From NCBI GenBank assembly GCA_965216695.1, contig OZ244212.1, positions 186,001-250,000 on the forward strand: DNA of 64,000 bases. Reading direction: 5' to 3'. This document shows, piece after piece, positions 45,288 through 53,019 of this stretch. The notes beneath the pieces were generated by a model. It saw nothing but the letters and a program-made list of their open reading frames with translations, made no database searches and was not told the DNA's origin. Positions within the stretch are counted from its first letter, which is position 1, and every line of letters begins with the position of its first letter. The position numbers and the translations under genes were made by a program. The stretch comes from G965216695 sp965216695 (GTDB lineage: Bacteria; Pseudomonadota; Gammaproteobacteria; Pseudomonadales; Azotimanducaceae).

Positions 45288-47456
45288 GTGGTGGCACAGT
45301 ACACCTACGATGCGCTGAACCGCCTGATGGCGATCACGTACCCCGCAAGCCCGGCGGAGAACGTCACCTACACCTACGATACGGGTGCCAACGGCATCGG
45401 CCGGTTGGCCTCGATCAGCGACGCCAGCGGGTCAATCACGTTCGCCTACGACGACCGCGGCAATGTCACGGCTGAAACCAGGATGATCGACAGCCAGAGC
45501 TACACCACGGCCTACAGCTTCGATCTGGCTGACAACCTCACGGCGATGACCTACCCGAGTGGGCGGATCGTCAACTACAGTCGTGACGCCCTCGGGCGCA
45601 TCACGCAGGTAACCACACAAGCCGATGCCACGGCACCGGTCGAGACGGTGGCGAGCAGCATGGCGTACCTGCCATTCGGTTCTGCCAACGGCTGGACCTT
45701 CGGCAACGGCGTCGTTGCAAGCCACACCTACGATCAGGACTATCGCCTGACGGAACTCGACGAGGGCAGTGTGCTTGATCGCAGCTATGGCTACAGTCTG
45801 GTGAATAACATTGTCAGCATCACCAATCACCTGGACACGAGCCGCAGTCAGACCTTCGGCTACGATCCATTGCAGCGACTGACCGACGCCACCGGCGTCT
45901 ACGGCGACATCGACTACAGCTACGATGCCGTCGGCAATCGGCTGACGCGTGCTATTGTGGATGCGACCGGCACGCTGTCGGAGACCTACGCCTACGACAC
46001 CGCCTCGAACCGGCTGCTGTCGGTGACCCGCGATGAAGCCGGGACTGTGACCACGCGCACACTCGGCTACACGGCAGGGGGTAACATCACCAGTGACTCG
46101 GGGCACGATGGGGTGGCCGCCACGTACACCTACAACGACCGCAACCGCTACACCGCACTTGCCAAGGGCGCGGTGTCGGCTGACTACGAGCACAATGCGC
46201 TCGGCCAGCGGGTACGCAAGACGGTGGATGGGGCAACGACCCACTTCCACTATGACACCAGCGGCCAGCTGATCGCCGAATCGGACGACACCGGCGGCGT
46301 GCTGCGCGAATACCTCTACGCCGATGGCCGGCGTCTGGCGATGGCCGCTGTTCCCAGTGGTGGCACACCAGAGATCCTGACGCTCGACAGCGAAGATCCG
46401 TCTGCGACGGTGGTGGGCAACTGGAAGTCCTCGTCGGCGGGCGGTGGCTATCTCGGCACCCAGTACGAGACCCACAAGAAAGCGAACAGTGCCACTGCCT
46501 GGGTGATCTGGCCGTTCTCGCTCACCACGAGCGGGGACTATGAGGTCTACGCCCGCTGGGTGGATCATCCGAAACGGGCAACCAACGCGACGTATACGAT
46601 CGACAACGGTGCGTTGTCGCAGTCCGTCCAGGTCGACCAGACCGCGAACGGCGGTGCCTGGCAACTGCTTGGGACGTATACGCTCGATGCGGCGCAGGCT
46701 GTGACCGTCACGCTCACCAACGACGCCAACGACACGGTGGTCGCGGATGGTGTCGAGTTGCGCAAGATCGGCGGCAGCACTGCACCGGCGTTGTTCTACT
46801 ATCACAATGATCATCTGGGTACGCCGCAGCGGTTGACGGATGCATCTGGCAGTCTTGCGTGGGATGCGGACTACGAGCCGTTTGGGGAGACCGATGAGCT
46901 GACCAGTTCAGTGGGCCAAGCGTTGCGGTTTCCGGGGCAGTATGCGGATGGAGAAACAGGGTTCAACTACAACTACTTCAGAACGTATGACCCAAGCATC
47001 GGCAGATACATGCAAAGAGATCCGATTGGTCTCGCGGGGGGGTTGAATGCGTATGCCTACGTTCGAGGGAATCCACTCAGCTTAATCGACGGGTTCGGTT
47101 TGGCTGCACTAATCAATCTCTCCAGCAAATCTATAGTAGTTGGGGGAGGAACCGGTGCAGGTCATGGACATGGCGGCCGCCACGAGTCGGTGGTGTTACC
47201 TCCTGGTGGACGCATAGGCGCAATGCATCCAGCGAAAACGCCGTCCGGTGCAGTTCTCACAGATGTTGATTCGATTGATCGCGACGGAGATGGTATTGCA
47301 GAAAAACCAAGGAGTATCCTCGACTATTTCGAAGTGTTTGGCGGGAACGGTGAAAAGATACCGGGAACGGACAGCTGCCCTACGATTCGAATACGTGACA
47401 AACCGTTCTGCCCTGGCGAACTGGAGATGGGAATCACTCTTGAGGGGTGTTTCTGA
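45288..47456 (+). CDS. RHS toxin, C-terminal part with golvesin-like domain, RHS core and tip A
   Basis: Continuation of the preceding gene after the frameshift (the reading frame really resumes at about 45189; a separate start at this GTG is a formal guess). More YD repeats run to about 46360. At 46369-46785 lies a domain resembling golvesin C-terminal/Xly carbohydrate-binding domains (VVGNWKSS, YEVYARWV, ATNATYTI, GAWQLLGTY, VVADGVELRKI). The RHS core follows (YYHNDHLGTPQRLTDASG, then RYMQRDPIGLAGGLNAYAYV). Tip A (47103-47453, about 117 residues, Gly/His-rich start, Cys-bearing end) is of unknown activity. A candidate immunity gene follows after five bases. Confidence 0.85.
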   Translation: MVAQYTYDALNRLMAITYPASPAENVTYTYDTGANGIGRLASISDASGSITFAYDDRGNVTAETRMIDSQSYTTAYSFDLADNLTAMTYPSGRIVNYSRDALGRITQVTTQADATAPVETVASSMAYLPFGSANGWTFGNGVVASHTYDQDYRLTELDEGSVLDRSYGYSLVNNIVSITNHLDTSRSQTFGYDPLQRLTDATGVYGDIDYSYDAVGNRLTRAIVDATGTLSETYAYDTASNRLLSVTRDEAGTVTTRTLGYTAGGNITSDSGHDGVAATYTYNDRNRYTALAKGAVSADYEHNALGQRVRKTVDGATTHFHYDTSGQLIAESDDTGGVLREYLYADGRRLAMAAVPSGGTPEILTLDSEDPSATVVGNWKSSSAGGGYLGTQYETHKKANSATAWVIWPFSLTTSGDYEVYARWVDHPKRATNATYTIDNGALSQSVQVDQTANGGAWQLLGTYTLDAAQAVTVTLTNDANDTVVADGVELRKIGGSTAPALFYYHNDHLGTPQRLTDASGSLAWDADYEPFGETDELTSSVGQALRFPGQYADGETGFNYNYFRTYDPSIGRYMQRDPIGLAGGLNAYAYVRGNPLSLIDGFGLAALINLSSKSIVVGGGTGAGHGHGGRHESVVLPPGGRIGAMHPAKTPSGAVLTDVDSIDRDGDGIAEKPRSILDYFEVFGGNGEKIPGTDSCPTIRIRDKPFCPGELEMGITLEGCF

Positions 47457-47461
47457 CACTT

Positions 47462-47821
47462 ATGGAAGCGTCCACGAAGATTAGTAACTACCTTGGGCGA
47501 ATTGAACGCACTCTAGTAGTCGTCGCTTTGGGTATTCTTTATGGATTGGCTGTCGCGACGTGGGTTCGTTCAGGTGATTGGCCAACAATCGGAAATCCAG
47601 AGTCATGGAGCAGCTGGCCGTGGGTCAATAATAAGACTTCTTTTCACTGGACGTGGATCTACATGGCTATTAGTTACGGGTTCGCGCTTCTGGGCTTTTT
47701 GCGCGTAGTTCTGAGGTTAGTGACAACAGCGCGAATCCACACGCGGCAGATAGTCTTCGGCGCTTTGTTTCTCCTATTCCTGCTTGATCCGTTTGGGTTG
47801 CTTGGTTGGTTTATGGACTAG
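47462..47821 (+). CDS. Candidate immunity protein A, small membrane protein
   Basis: 119 aa with three predicted membrane stretches (TLVVVALGILYGLAVATWV; WIYMAISYGFALLGFL; VFGALFLLFLLDPFGLL). No family was recognised. It begins five bases after the tip A stop, the position of immunity genes in polymorphic toxin loci. A membrane immunity protein would suit a toxin acting at or across the membrane, but this is inference. GAGGGG lies upstream at 47442. Confidence 0.65.
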   Translation: MEASTKISNYLGRIERTLVVVALGILYGLAVATWVRSGDWPTIGNPESWSSWPWVNNKTSFHWTWIYMAISYGFALLGFLRVVLRLVTTARIHTRQIVFGALFLLFLLDPFGLLGWFMD

Positions 47822-48386
47822 CGTTGCGCATGTTTGAATCAGGGGAGTATTGCGGCGATGTCGGGCCGTGTGAGGGGAATATAGAAGGCACATACAAAGT
47901 GATTCAGTGATTCGGTCGGGGTGGCGCTGCACATGCATGCAATGCTGCCTGGCGATATTCTCCAGCGCGTGAGACAGGGTAAGGAACCACCGCCGGTGGT
48001 TTCACCTCCAGGTAAGGCACTGCCGAACACGCTGGATCGTTGGTTGGAGCCAGGCAGTTTGGTTGCGCTCTACGATCAGATGAAGAATCGTGTTGAACTT
48101 TATGAAATGCTCCCCTCGGGTGAGTACCGGCAGAGACCGTTCGACGATGTCCTTCTGGCACAGACAACGGTGCGGGACATCCGCACCGCCGACTCGGTTG
48201 ATTGTCTATTTCGAGCAGCTCGATACTGATCGTTGGCTGAAACGCAGCAAGTCGCTGGAGCCGAGGCTGCGCCCGGTGGTCAGTTCAGGTCTGAATGTCA
48301 CCTGGACCTACAGCTACGATGCGGTCGGCAACGTCGTTCAGCTGGGACCAGGGGCCGCAGATCTTTGTGGATGAGGCCGTTGGCCG
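47822..48386 (+). other. Mosaic spacer with an RHS-like scrap
   Basis: Between immunity A and the chimeric RHS gene. It contains a 102-codon frame (47921-48229) and, at about 48290-48350, a YD-repeat scrap reading NVTWTYSYDAVGNVVQLGPG. The scrap looks like debris of a displaced RHS copy. Confidence 0.5.
47921..48229 (+). CDS. Hypothetical protein in the RHS cassette region
   Basis: Up to 102 aa; ATG starts are at 47921, 47933 and 47942. Soluble, with a proline-rich stretch (GKEPPPVVSPPGKALP) and then VALYDQMKNRVELYEMLPSG. No domain recognised. Its place among scrambled RHS pieces suggests an orphan immunity gene or a remnant. Coding potential is uncertain. Confidence 0.35.
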   Translation: MALHMHAMLPGDILQRVRQGKEPPPVVSPPGKALPNTLDRWLEPGSLVALYDQMKNRVELYEMLPSGEYRQRPFDDVLLAQTTVRDIRTADSVDCLFRAARY

Positions 48387-49412
48387 ATGTCCCACGCAAG
48401 CGTGATACTAGGGATCACAGAGCTCGAGGTCGAGCGGGTCGACCGAGATCAAGGGGTGGAAGTCTATGCGAAGCCGACCCAGCGACCGGCCTGCATCCAC
48501 CGCCAGCATCCGAAGGTGACGATCAAGGCAACCCGCCAACCGACACTCAAGCATACTCGGGATCACCCGAAACGGGCAACCAACGTGACCTACACCATCG
48601 ACAATGGTGCGCTGTCGCAGTCCGTCCAGGTCGATCAGACCGCGAACGGCGGCGCCTGGCAACTGCTTGGGACCTACACGCTCGATGCGGCGCAGGCCGT
48701 GACCGTCACGCTGACCAACGACGCCAACGACACGGTGGTTGCAGACGGCGTCGAGTTGCGCAAGATCGGCGGCAGCACTGCACCGGCGTTGTTCTACTAC
48801 CACAACGACCACCTGGGCACGCCGCAGCGGTTGACGGATGCGTCCGGCAGTCTTGCGTGGGATGCGGACTACCAGCCGTTTGGGGAGACCGATGCGCCCA
48901 ACAGTTCTGTGGGCCAAGCATTGCGGTTCCCCGGACAGTTCGCGGATGGAGAAACAGGGTTCAACTACAACTACTTCAGAACCTATGACCCCAGCATCGG
49001 GCGATACACGCAATCAGATCCGATTGGGCTACAGGGTGGGTTGAATACGTACGCGTACGTCGGCGGGAATCCGCTTAATTATATTGATATGTTTGGGCTC
49101 GAGAGAGGCAAGCGAAATGTTCGCGACACTGGTCTGGCGGACCTGACCGATGAAGAGGTAAGTGCTCGGGCTCGTGACAAATCGGTCAGCAAAGCAGAGC
49201 GTAGACGCGCTCAGCGTGAAGAAAAAGCACGGAAGCAAAGAAATAAACAGAAGCGCGACTCAGGTAAATCGCGAAAGGGTGATCCGTTTCTCCGTAGTTG
49301 TCTGAATTTCTTAGGCCTACGAGGAGTGGCTGAGCTTCTCTATCCGTCACCAGAACGAGCGTGCGATATTCACAACAATGAACCACAAGTATGTGACTTG
49401 ATTGTTCCTTAG
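48387..49412 (+). CDS. Chimeric ISL3-transposase/RHS core protein with tip B
   Basis: 341 aa. The first ~57 codons (48387 to about 48557) nearly match the start of the ISL3 transposase at 55569 (MSHASVILGITELEVERVD; one metal-type Cys is changed to Arg), then the frame passes directly into RHS sequence (HPKRATNVTYTIDNGALSQS), the last part of the golvesin-like domain and an RHS core (LGTPQRLTDASG, TQSDPIGLQGG). Tip B (49101-49409) is short and highly basic (DLTDEEVSARARDKSVSK, then a Lys/Arg-rich run), seen in RHS tips generally but unnamed. No signal peptide remains, so this is probably a displaced cassette. Confidence 0.75.
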   Translation: MSHASVILGITELEVERVDRDQGVEVYAKPTQRPACIHRQHPKVTIKATRQPTLKHTRDHPKRATNVTYTIDNGALSQSVQVDQTANGGAWQLLGTYTLDAAQAVTVTLTNDANDTVVADGVELRKIGGSTAPALFYYHNDHLGTPQRLTDASGSLAWDADYQPFGETDAPNSSVGQALRFPGQFADGETGFNYNYFRTYDPSIGRYTQSDPIGLQGGLNTYAYVGGNPLNYIDMFGLERGKRNVRDTGLADLTDEEVSARARDKSVSKAERRRAQREEKARKQRNKQKRDSGKSRKGDPFLRSCLNFLGLRGVAELLYPSPERACDIHNNEPQVCDLIVP

Positions 49413-49433
49413 TTTTGCCGTGGCACTCCAAAT

Positions 49434-50057
49434 ATGTGTGACCCACTTGATTACATAGAAGCACTGGATGGCACCGACCCTGAGTCGCTTACGCGGCTCG
49501 ATCATCTCAGTGCCAATAGCGATGAGGAAGTTCGACTTAGAGCCGTGGAAGCGCTACAGCTTTTTGAGCCGCGTAAGGAGATCTTCAGAATCAATCAGCA
49601 GGCACTATCAGATGTTGATGAACTGGTTCGTGCACAGGCACTGGAGAACATTGCCGATTGGCGGAATGGTTCTTCCGAAGCAAGCCTGCGGAAAATGGCC
49701 GAGAGCGACCCATCTCCATTGGTTCGCTCATCGGCGATATCAACATTGGGTACGATTGGCTCAGAGACGACCATCGGATTTATTGAATCGCTGCTCGACA
49801 CAATGGACGAGCTGCAGCGGTTGAGTGCGTACTTTGCTTTGTACAGTCTTGGTTCTGAAGAATACGGGATCTCCGCAATATCAAGGTTGCGCAATGGCAA
49901 CTACCAAGTGAGATGCGCTGCAGCCAACTCAATGTGGGTGTTCCGAGGTACGGAACTGGAGAAGGTCGCGAGAAAAGCTTTGGCAAAGGCCCTCAAAGTG
50001 GAAAAGACGCGAGCTGCGGCTAGCAGTATCAAATCTGCATTAAGCGAGATGCAATAA
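49434..50057 (+). CDS. Candidate immunity protein B, HEAT-like repeats
   Basis: 207 aa, soluble, made of about five helical HEAT-like repeats (DEEVRLRAVEALQLF, DELVRAQALENIADW, SPLVRSSAISTLGTIGS, NYQVRCAAANSMWVF). It follows tip B after 21 bases. HEAT-repeat proteins are a known class of immunity proteins in polymorphic toxin systems and bind their toxin directly. Assignment as the tip B partner is by position. Confidence 0.7.
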   Translation: MCDPLDYIEALDGTDPESLTRLDHLSANSDEEVRLRAVEALQLFEPRKEIFRINQQALSDVDELVRAQALENIADWRNGSSEASLRKMAESDPSPLVRSSAISTLGTIGSETTIGFIESLLDTMDELQRLSAYFALYSLGSEEYGISAISRLRNGNYQVRCAAANSMWVFRGTELEKVARKALAKALKVEKTRAAASSIKSALSEMQ

Positions 50058-50066
50058 GAACCATCA

Positions 50067-50240
50067 TCATGACGCCTGTTGAATAACGGTATCGAGCATC
50101 TCGGTGACGAACCGCTGCTTGGCGCGCGGGAGTTGCTGAATCTGCTCGATCTGTTGTTGGAGCTTAGAGGCGGGTCCCCGCTTGCTGCGCTTGGGTTCGT
50201 CGGTACCGATGAGTTCAGCCACTGAAACCTTAAGATGAAG
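50067..50240 (-). pseudogene. C-terminal fragment of an XRE-family regulator
   Basis: About 55 codons on the minus strand reading LKVSVAELIGTDEPKRSKRG, then ASKLQQQIEQIQQLPRAKQ to the stop. This is the typical tail of a family of XRE (Cro/C1) helix-turn-helix regulators; the DNA-binding part is missing. The homology ends abruptly at about 50236, where another fragment begins. Confidence 0.6.
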
Positions 50241-50341
50241 CATTCGACTTTGATGGTGTGCTCGCGAAGGTGGAGTATCGAGGAGGTGAGGCTTACGTCA
50301 ACAGGAGCGGTGATATTGTTTGGCCATCATCAGACGAATAG
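50234..50341 (+). pseudogene. C-terminal fragment of a WG-repeat protein
   Basis: 36 codons, preceded by a stop in the same frame, reading DEAFDFDGVLAKVEY and then EAYVNRSGDIVWPSSDE. This matches the end of a WG (beta-leucine-rich-like) repeat, where the pattern is GxWGYIdrtGxivw. No start or body remains. It may be the tail of a lost immunity-type gene. Confidence 0.5.
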
Positions 50342-50350
50342 CTTGAATGA

Positions 50351-50725
50351 CTACCACTTAGGCCATTGGTCAGCAGAGTCTTCAATGCCATCCAGATAAT
50401 CAGCCGCGCCTTCTGTTGACTCAGCCGTGAGCAGAAACAGCGAGTGGCTGTAGTACGGCATTGCTGTGAACGACTGATAAAGAATCCATTGTTCGGCTTT
50501 GCTGGGATCAAGCCAGTGATGCGAATTAATCGGATTCTCGTGCGAGTTGTGGTCAAAAATATCGCTCGTTACCTGCGAGCCTCTCTCTAGCCAAATCCCA
50601 GTGCGTCGCATCACGTTGTTCGGCCAGAATAACTTAATCGTCAGGTCGTCACCGACCACGACGATCGCTGCAGCCTGGGTGCCAGAAAGTTCGATGATCC
50701 TTCGGCTGGTAGCGGTGAGTGTTGT
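50351..50725 (-). pseudogene. Unknown gene truncated at its 5' end by IS66
   Basis: The frame is open from the IS66 left end (50726) to the stop at 50351, about 124 codons with no credible start, reading TATSRRIIELSGTQAAAIVV and later HHWLDPSKAEQWILYQSF and SLFLLTAESTEGAADYLDGI. No family recognised. The N-terminal part was removed by the element or by recombination at it. Confidence 0.5.
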
Positions 50726-50736
50726 GTAAGCGCCGA

Positions 50737-52269
50737 CTAAACGACGCCCTTGACGTTGTGCGGTAGTAGCGCCTCGACATCGTCAACGGTCTCGGATGAC
50801 GGTAGCCGTTCGAGGATGTACAGCAGGTACTGCATCGGTTCGATGCCGTGCGCCTTCGCCGTTTCGATCAGACTGTACAAATTGGCGCTTGCCCGGCAGC
50901 CGCGCTGCGACTGCGAGAAAAGCCAATTTTTGCGGCCTACGACAAAGGGTCGCACTGCATTCTCAGCACGGTTGTTGTCGATCGGGTAGATTCCGTCCTC
51001 GGTGTAGCGCACGAGGCGCGACCACTGAGTGTCGAGATAGTGGAGCGCCTTGCCCAACGCGGTCTTCGGTGCGGTGCGCGGTAACTGCTTGTCGAGCCAG
51101 CTGCGCAGCTGCTCGAGGATCGGCAGTGCGTCAGCCTGGCGCGCTTGGTAGCGTGATTCCGGGCTGGTATCGGCGTACTTCCGTTCGAGCAGATACAGCT
51201 TGCCGATCCAGGCCAATGCCTGATCGGCCGCACCGGTCTTGCCCTTCGGCTGGGTGCGCTTGGCTTCCACGAAGCGGCGGCGGGCATGCGCCCAGCAGCC
51301 GAGTCGGATGAGACGGGCCGCATCACACACCGGTCGGTAGCCTTCATAGCCATCCACCATCAGGGCGCCGGTAAAGTCACCGAGCAGACTCTGAGCCGTG
51401 GCCGCACTGCGCGATGGTGCGTAGTGAAAGAGCACGGTTCCGGCATCCGGCGGACCGGATGCCGTCACCCACATGTAACTCTTGCTGGTTGCTGGCCGAT
51501 CCGGTTCGGCCAGCACCTGCACCGTGGTCTCGTCCATGTGCAGCACGGGACTTGCCCGCTGGCGCTCGGCCAAGAGGTTGATCAGCGGCTGAACCAACTC
51601 GCCACAGGCCATCATCCAGTTGGCGAGGGTCGTGCGGTCGAGGTTGATGCCGAGCCGCTCAAAAATCGTCGTCTGCCGGTACAAGGGCAAGGCATCCGCG
51701 TACTTCGAGACGATGATCCAGGCGAGCAAGCTCGGCGTGGCGATGCTCTTCGGGATCGGTTGTGGTGGCTTTTTGGCTGTCACCACATGACCCATACACT
51801 CGCGGCAGGTGTAGGTCCTCTGGATATGCCGGATCACCTGGATGGTGGCCGGGATGAACTCGAGCTGTTCGCTCGTGACCTCGCCCATCGGATCGAGCCC
51901 ACAGCCGTGCTCGGTGCAGACCTTCTCATGGTCTTCGAGATCGTGGATCACATCGACCCGAGGCAGGTCCTCGGGCAGTGCGACCCGGCCGCGACGGCGG
52001 CGGGTGTGGCCAGCCACTGCGATGTCTTCGCTTGAAGGTGCATCGTTCGCGTCTTGAGTATCGTGCGCATCGGCTTCATCGAACAAGCGTGCCTGTTCGG
52101 CCGGGATCTGTTCGCTGGAGGTGCCGAACTGGCGATGCAGGGCAGCGTGTAGCGCGTCTTTGAGTTGCGCGATCAGGTCGTTCTTTTGCTTGAGCTCTGC
52201 GTCGCGATCGGACAACTGACCCCGCAGCGTAGACAGTTCGTCAGTGAGTTCGGCGACGCTCGCAGCCAT
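50737..52269 (-). CDS. IS66 transposase TnpC
   Basis: 510 aa DDE transposase. N-terminal leucine-zipper-like coiled coil (residues 5-45), a zinc-finger region (CTEHGCGLD and YTCRECMGH), the catalytic domain with VLHMDETTVQV and VDGYEGYRPV, and the C-terminal YPIDNNRAENAVRPFVVGRKN. It appears full length. Confidence 0.93.
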   Translation of the reverse strand: MAASVAELTDELSTLRGQLSDRDAELKQKNDLIAQLKDALHAALHRQFGTSSEQIPAEQARLFDEADAHDTQDANDAPSSEDIAVAGHTRRRRGRVALPEDLPRVDVIHDLEDHEKVCTEHGCGLDPMGEVTSEQLEFIPATIQVIRHIQRTYTCRECMGHVVTAKKPPQPIPKSIATPSLLAWIIVSKYADALPLYRQTTIFERLGINLDRTTLANWMMACGELVQPLINLLAERQRASPVLHMDETTVQVLAEPDRPATSKSYMWVTASGPPDAGTVLFHYAPSRSAATAQSLLGDFTGALMVDGYEGYRPVCDAARLIRLGCWAHARRRFVEAKRTQPKGKTGAADQALAWIGKLYLLERKYADTSPESRYQARQADALPILEQLRSWLDKQLPRTAPKTALGKALHYLDTQWSRLVRYTEDGIYPIDNNRAENAVRPFVVGRKNWLFSQSQRGCRASANLYSLIETAKAHGIEPMQYLLYILERLPSSETVDDVEALLPHNVKGVV

Positions 52270-52290
52270 GTCATCATTATACGAAACCGG

Positions 52291-52633
52291 CTACACGTGT
52301 GCGAAGGATAAACGCGCATGCGGGGGCATCTTCATGACATCGAAGCCCCGCAACAGCCAGTGCAACTGTTCTTCAGACACTTCGATCACCGCGTCACCAT
52401 GCTGACGCGGCCAGGCGAACTTCGCCTGCTCCAGGCGCTTGTACCACGGTCTCGTCCCAGTACACCAGCTTCAGCTTATCCCGGGCCTTGTTGCAGAACA
52501 CGAACACCGCATCGGCATAGGGGGACAGTCCCATCGATTGTTCGATGATCACCACCAAACCGTTGATGGCCTTCCTGAAGTCCACCGGTTCCCGGTGCAG
52601 GTACACGGCCGGCACATCCTCGAACAGGCGCAT
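52291..52633 (-). pseudogene. IS66 accessory gene tnpB, frameshifted
   Basis: Starts normally (MRLFEDVPAVYLHREPVDFR, start overlapping tnpA as TAATG) and reads to LKLVYWDETV. After about 52447 the family sequence continues in another frame (WYKRLEQAKFAWP to the stop at 52291). About 11 bases, coding for the usual GFCL segment, are missing. The product would be truncated, so the element may be unable to move by itself. Confidence 0.8.
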
Positions 52634-52923
52634 TAGCGCAGGGCCTGCACCACCTCGGCGAGCCAGCCGGCCGGCACACTGCTCCCACAACGGATCGAGA
52701 CCTCGCCGATCTGCACGCGCACGCCTGCGCCGGGAATCGATGACGGCACGCGTACCGCCGTAAACGCCGCCTGTCCTGGATCCTGGCTCCGTTCCCGATA
52801 CTTCTTACGGAAATAGCCTGCAGGCAGGCCTTCGGCCGCGCAGAACCGGGTCGCCGACAATCCCGAGCGTTCGTACTTCGAAAACAAGCGTTGCCACTCG
52901 ACCTCGCTGCGTCGGGTCGCCAT
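52633..52923 (-). CDS. IS66 accessory protein TnpA
   Basis: 96 aa, with the IS66 OrfA pattern: WQRLFSKYERSGLSATRFCA helix-turn-helix-like N-terminus and a C-terminal GEVSIRCGSSVPAGWLAEVV. Coupled to tnpB by TAATG. Confidence 0.88.
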   Translation of the reverse strand: MATRRSEVEWQRLFSKYERSGLSATRFCAAEGLPAGYFRKKYRERSQDPGQAAFTAVRVPSSIPGAGVRVQIGEVSIRCGSSVPAGWLAEVVQALR

Positions 52924-53019
52924 ATCATCTCTCCATCAACAACATGGCGCAAAACTAACAACATACAGCACCGTGAAACAGAACGGTCATAAATCGGCGC
53001 TTACTTTGAACCGCAGCTG

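Larger units (their letters stand above)
50726..53004 (-). mobile_element. IS66-family insertion sequence
   Basis: 2,279-bp element with the three IS66 genes tnpA-tnpB-tnpC on the minus strand. Terminal inverted repeats begin GTAAGCGCCGACT (left, 50726) and GTAAGCGCCGATT (right, complement of 52992-53004), the usual IS66 GTAAGCG ends. The flanking octamers (agtgttgt and tttgaacc) do not match, so the 8-bp target duplication is absent. tnpB is frameshifted. Confidence 0.9.

Noticed and set aside
45432..46814. 460-codon open frame on the minus strand
   Set aside because: Antisense to YD repeats, whose biased codon use leaves the opposite strand open; no domain character. The same applies to 52987-54123, which is its copy.
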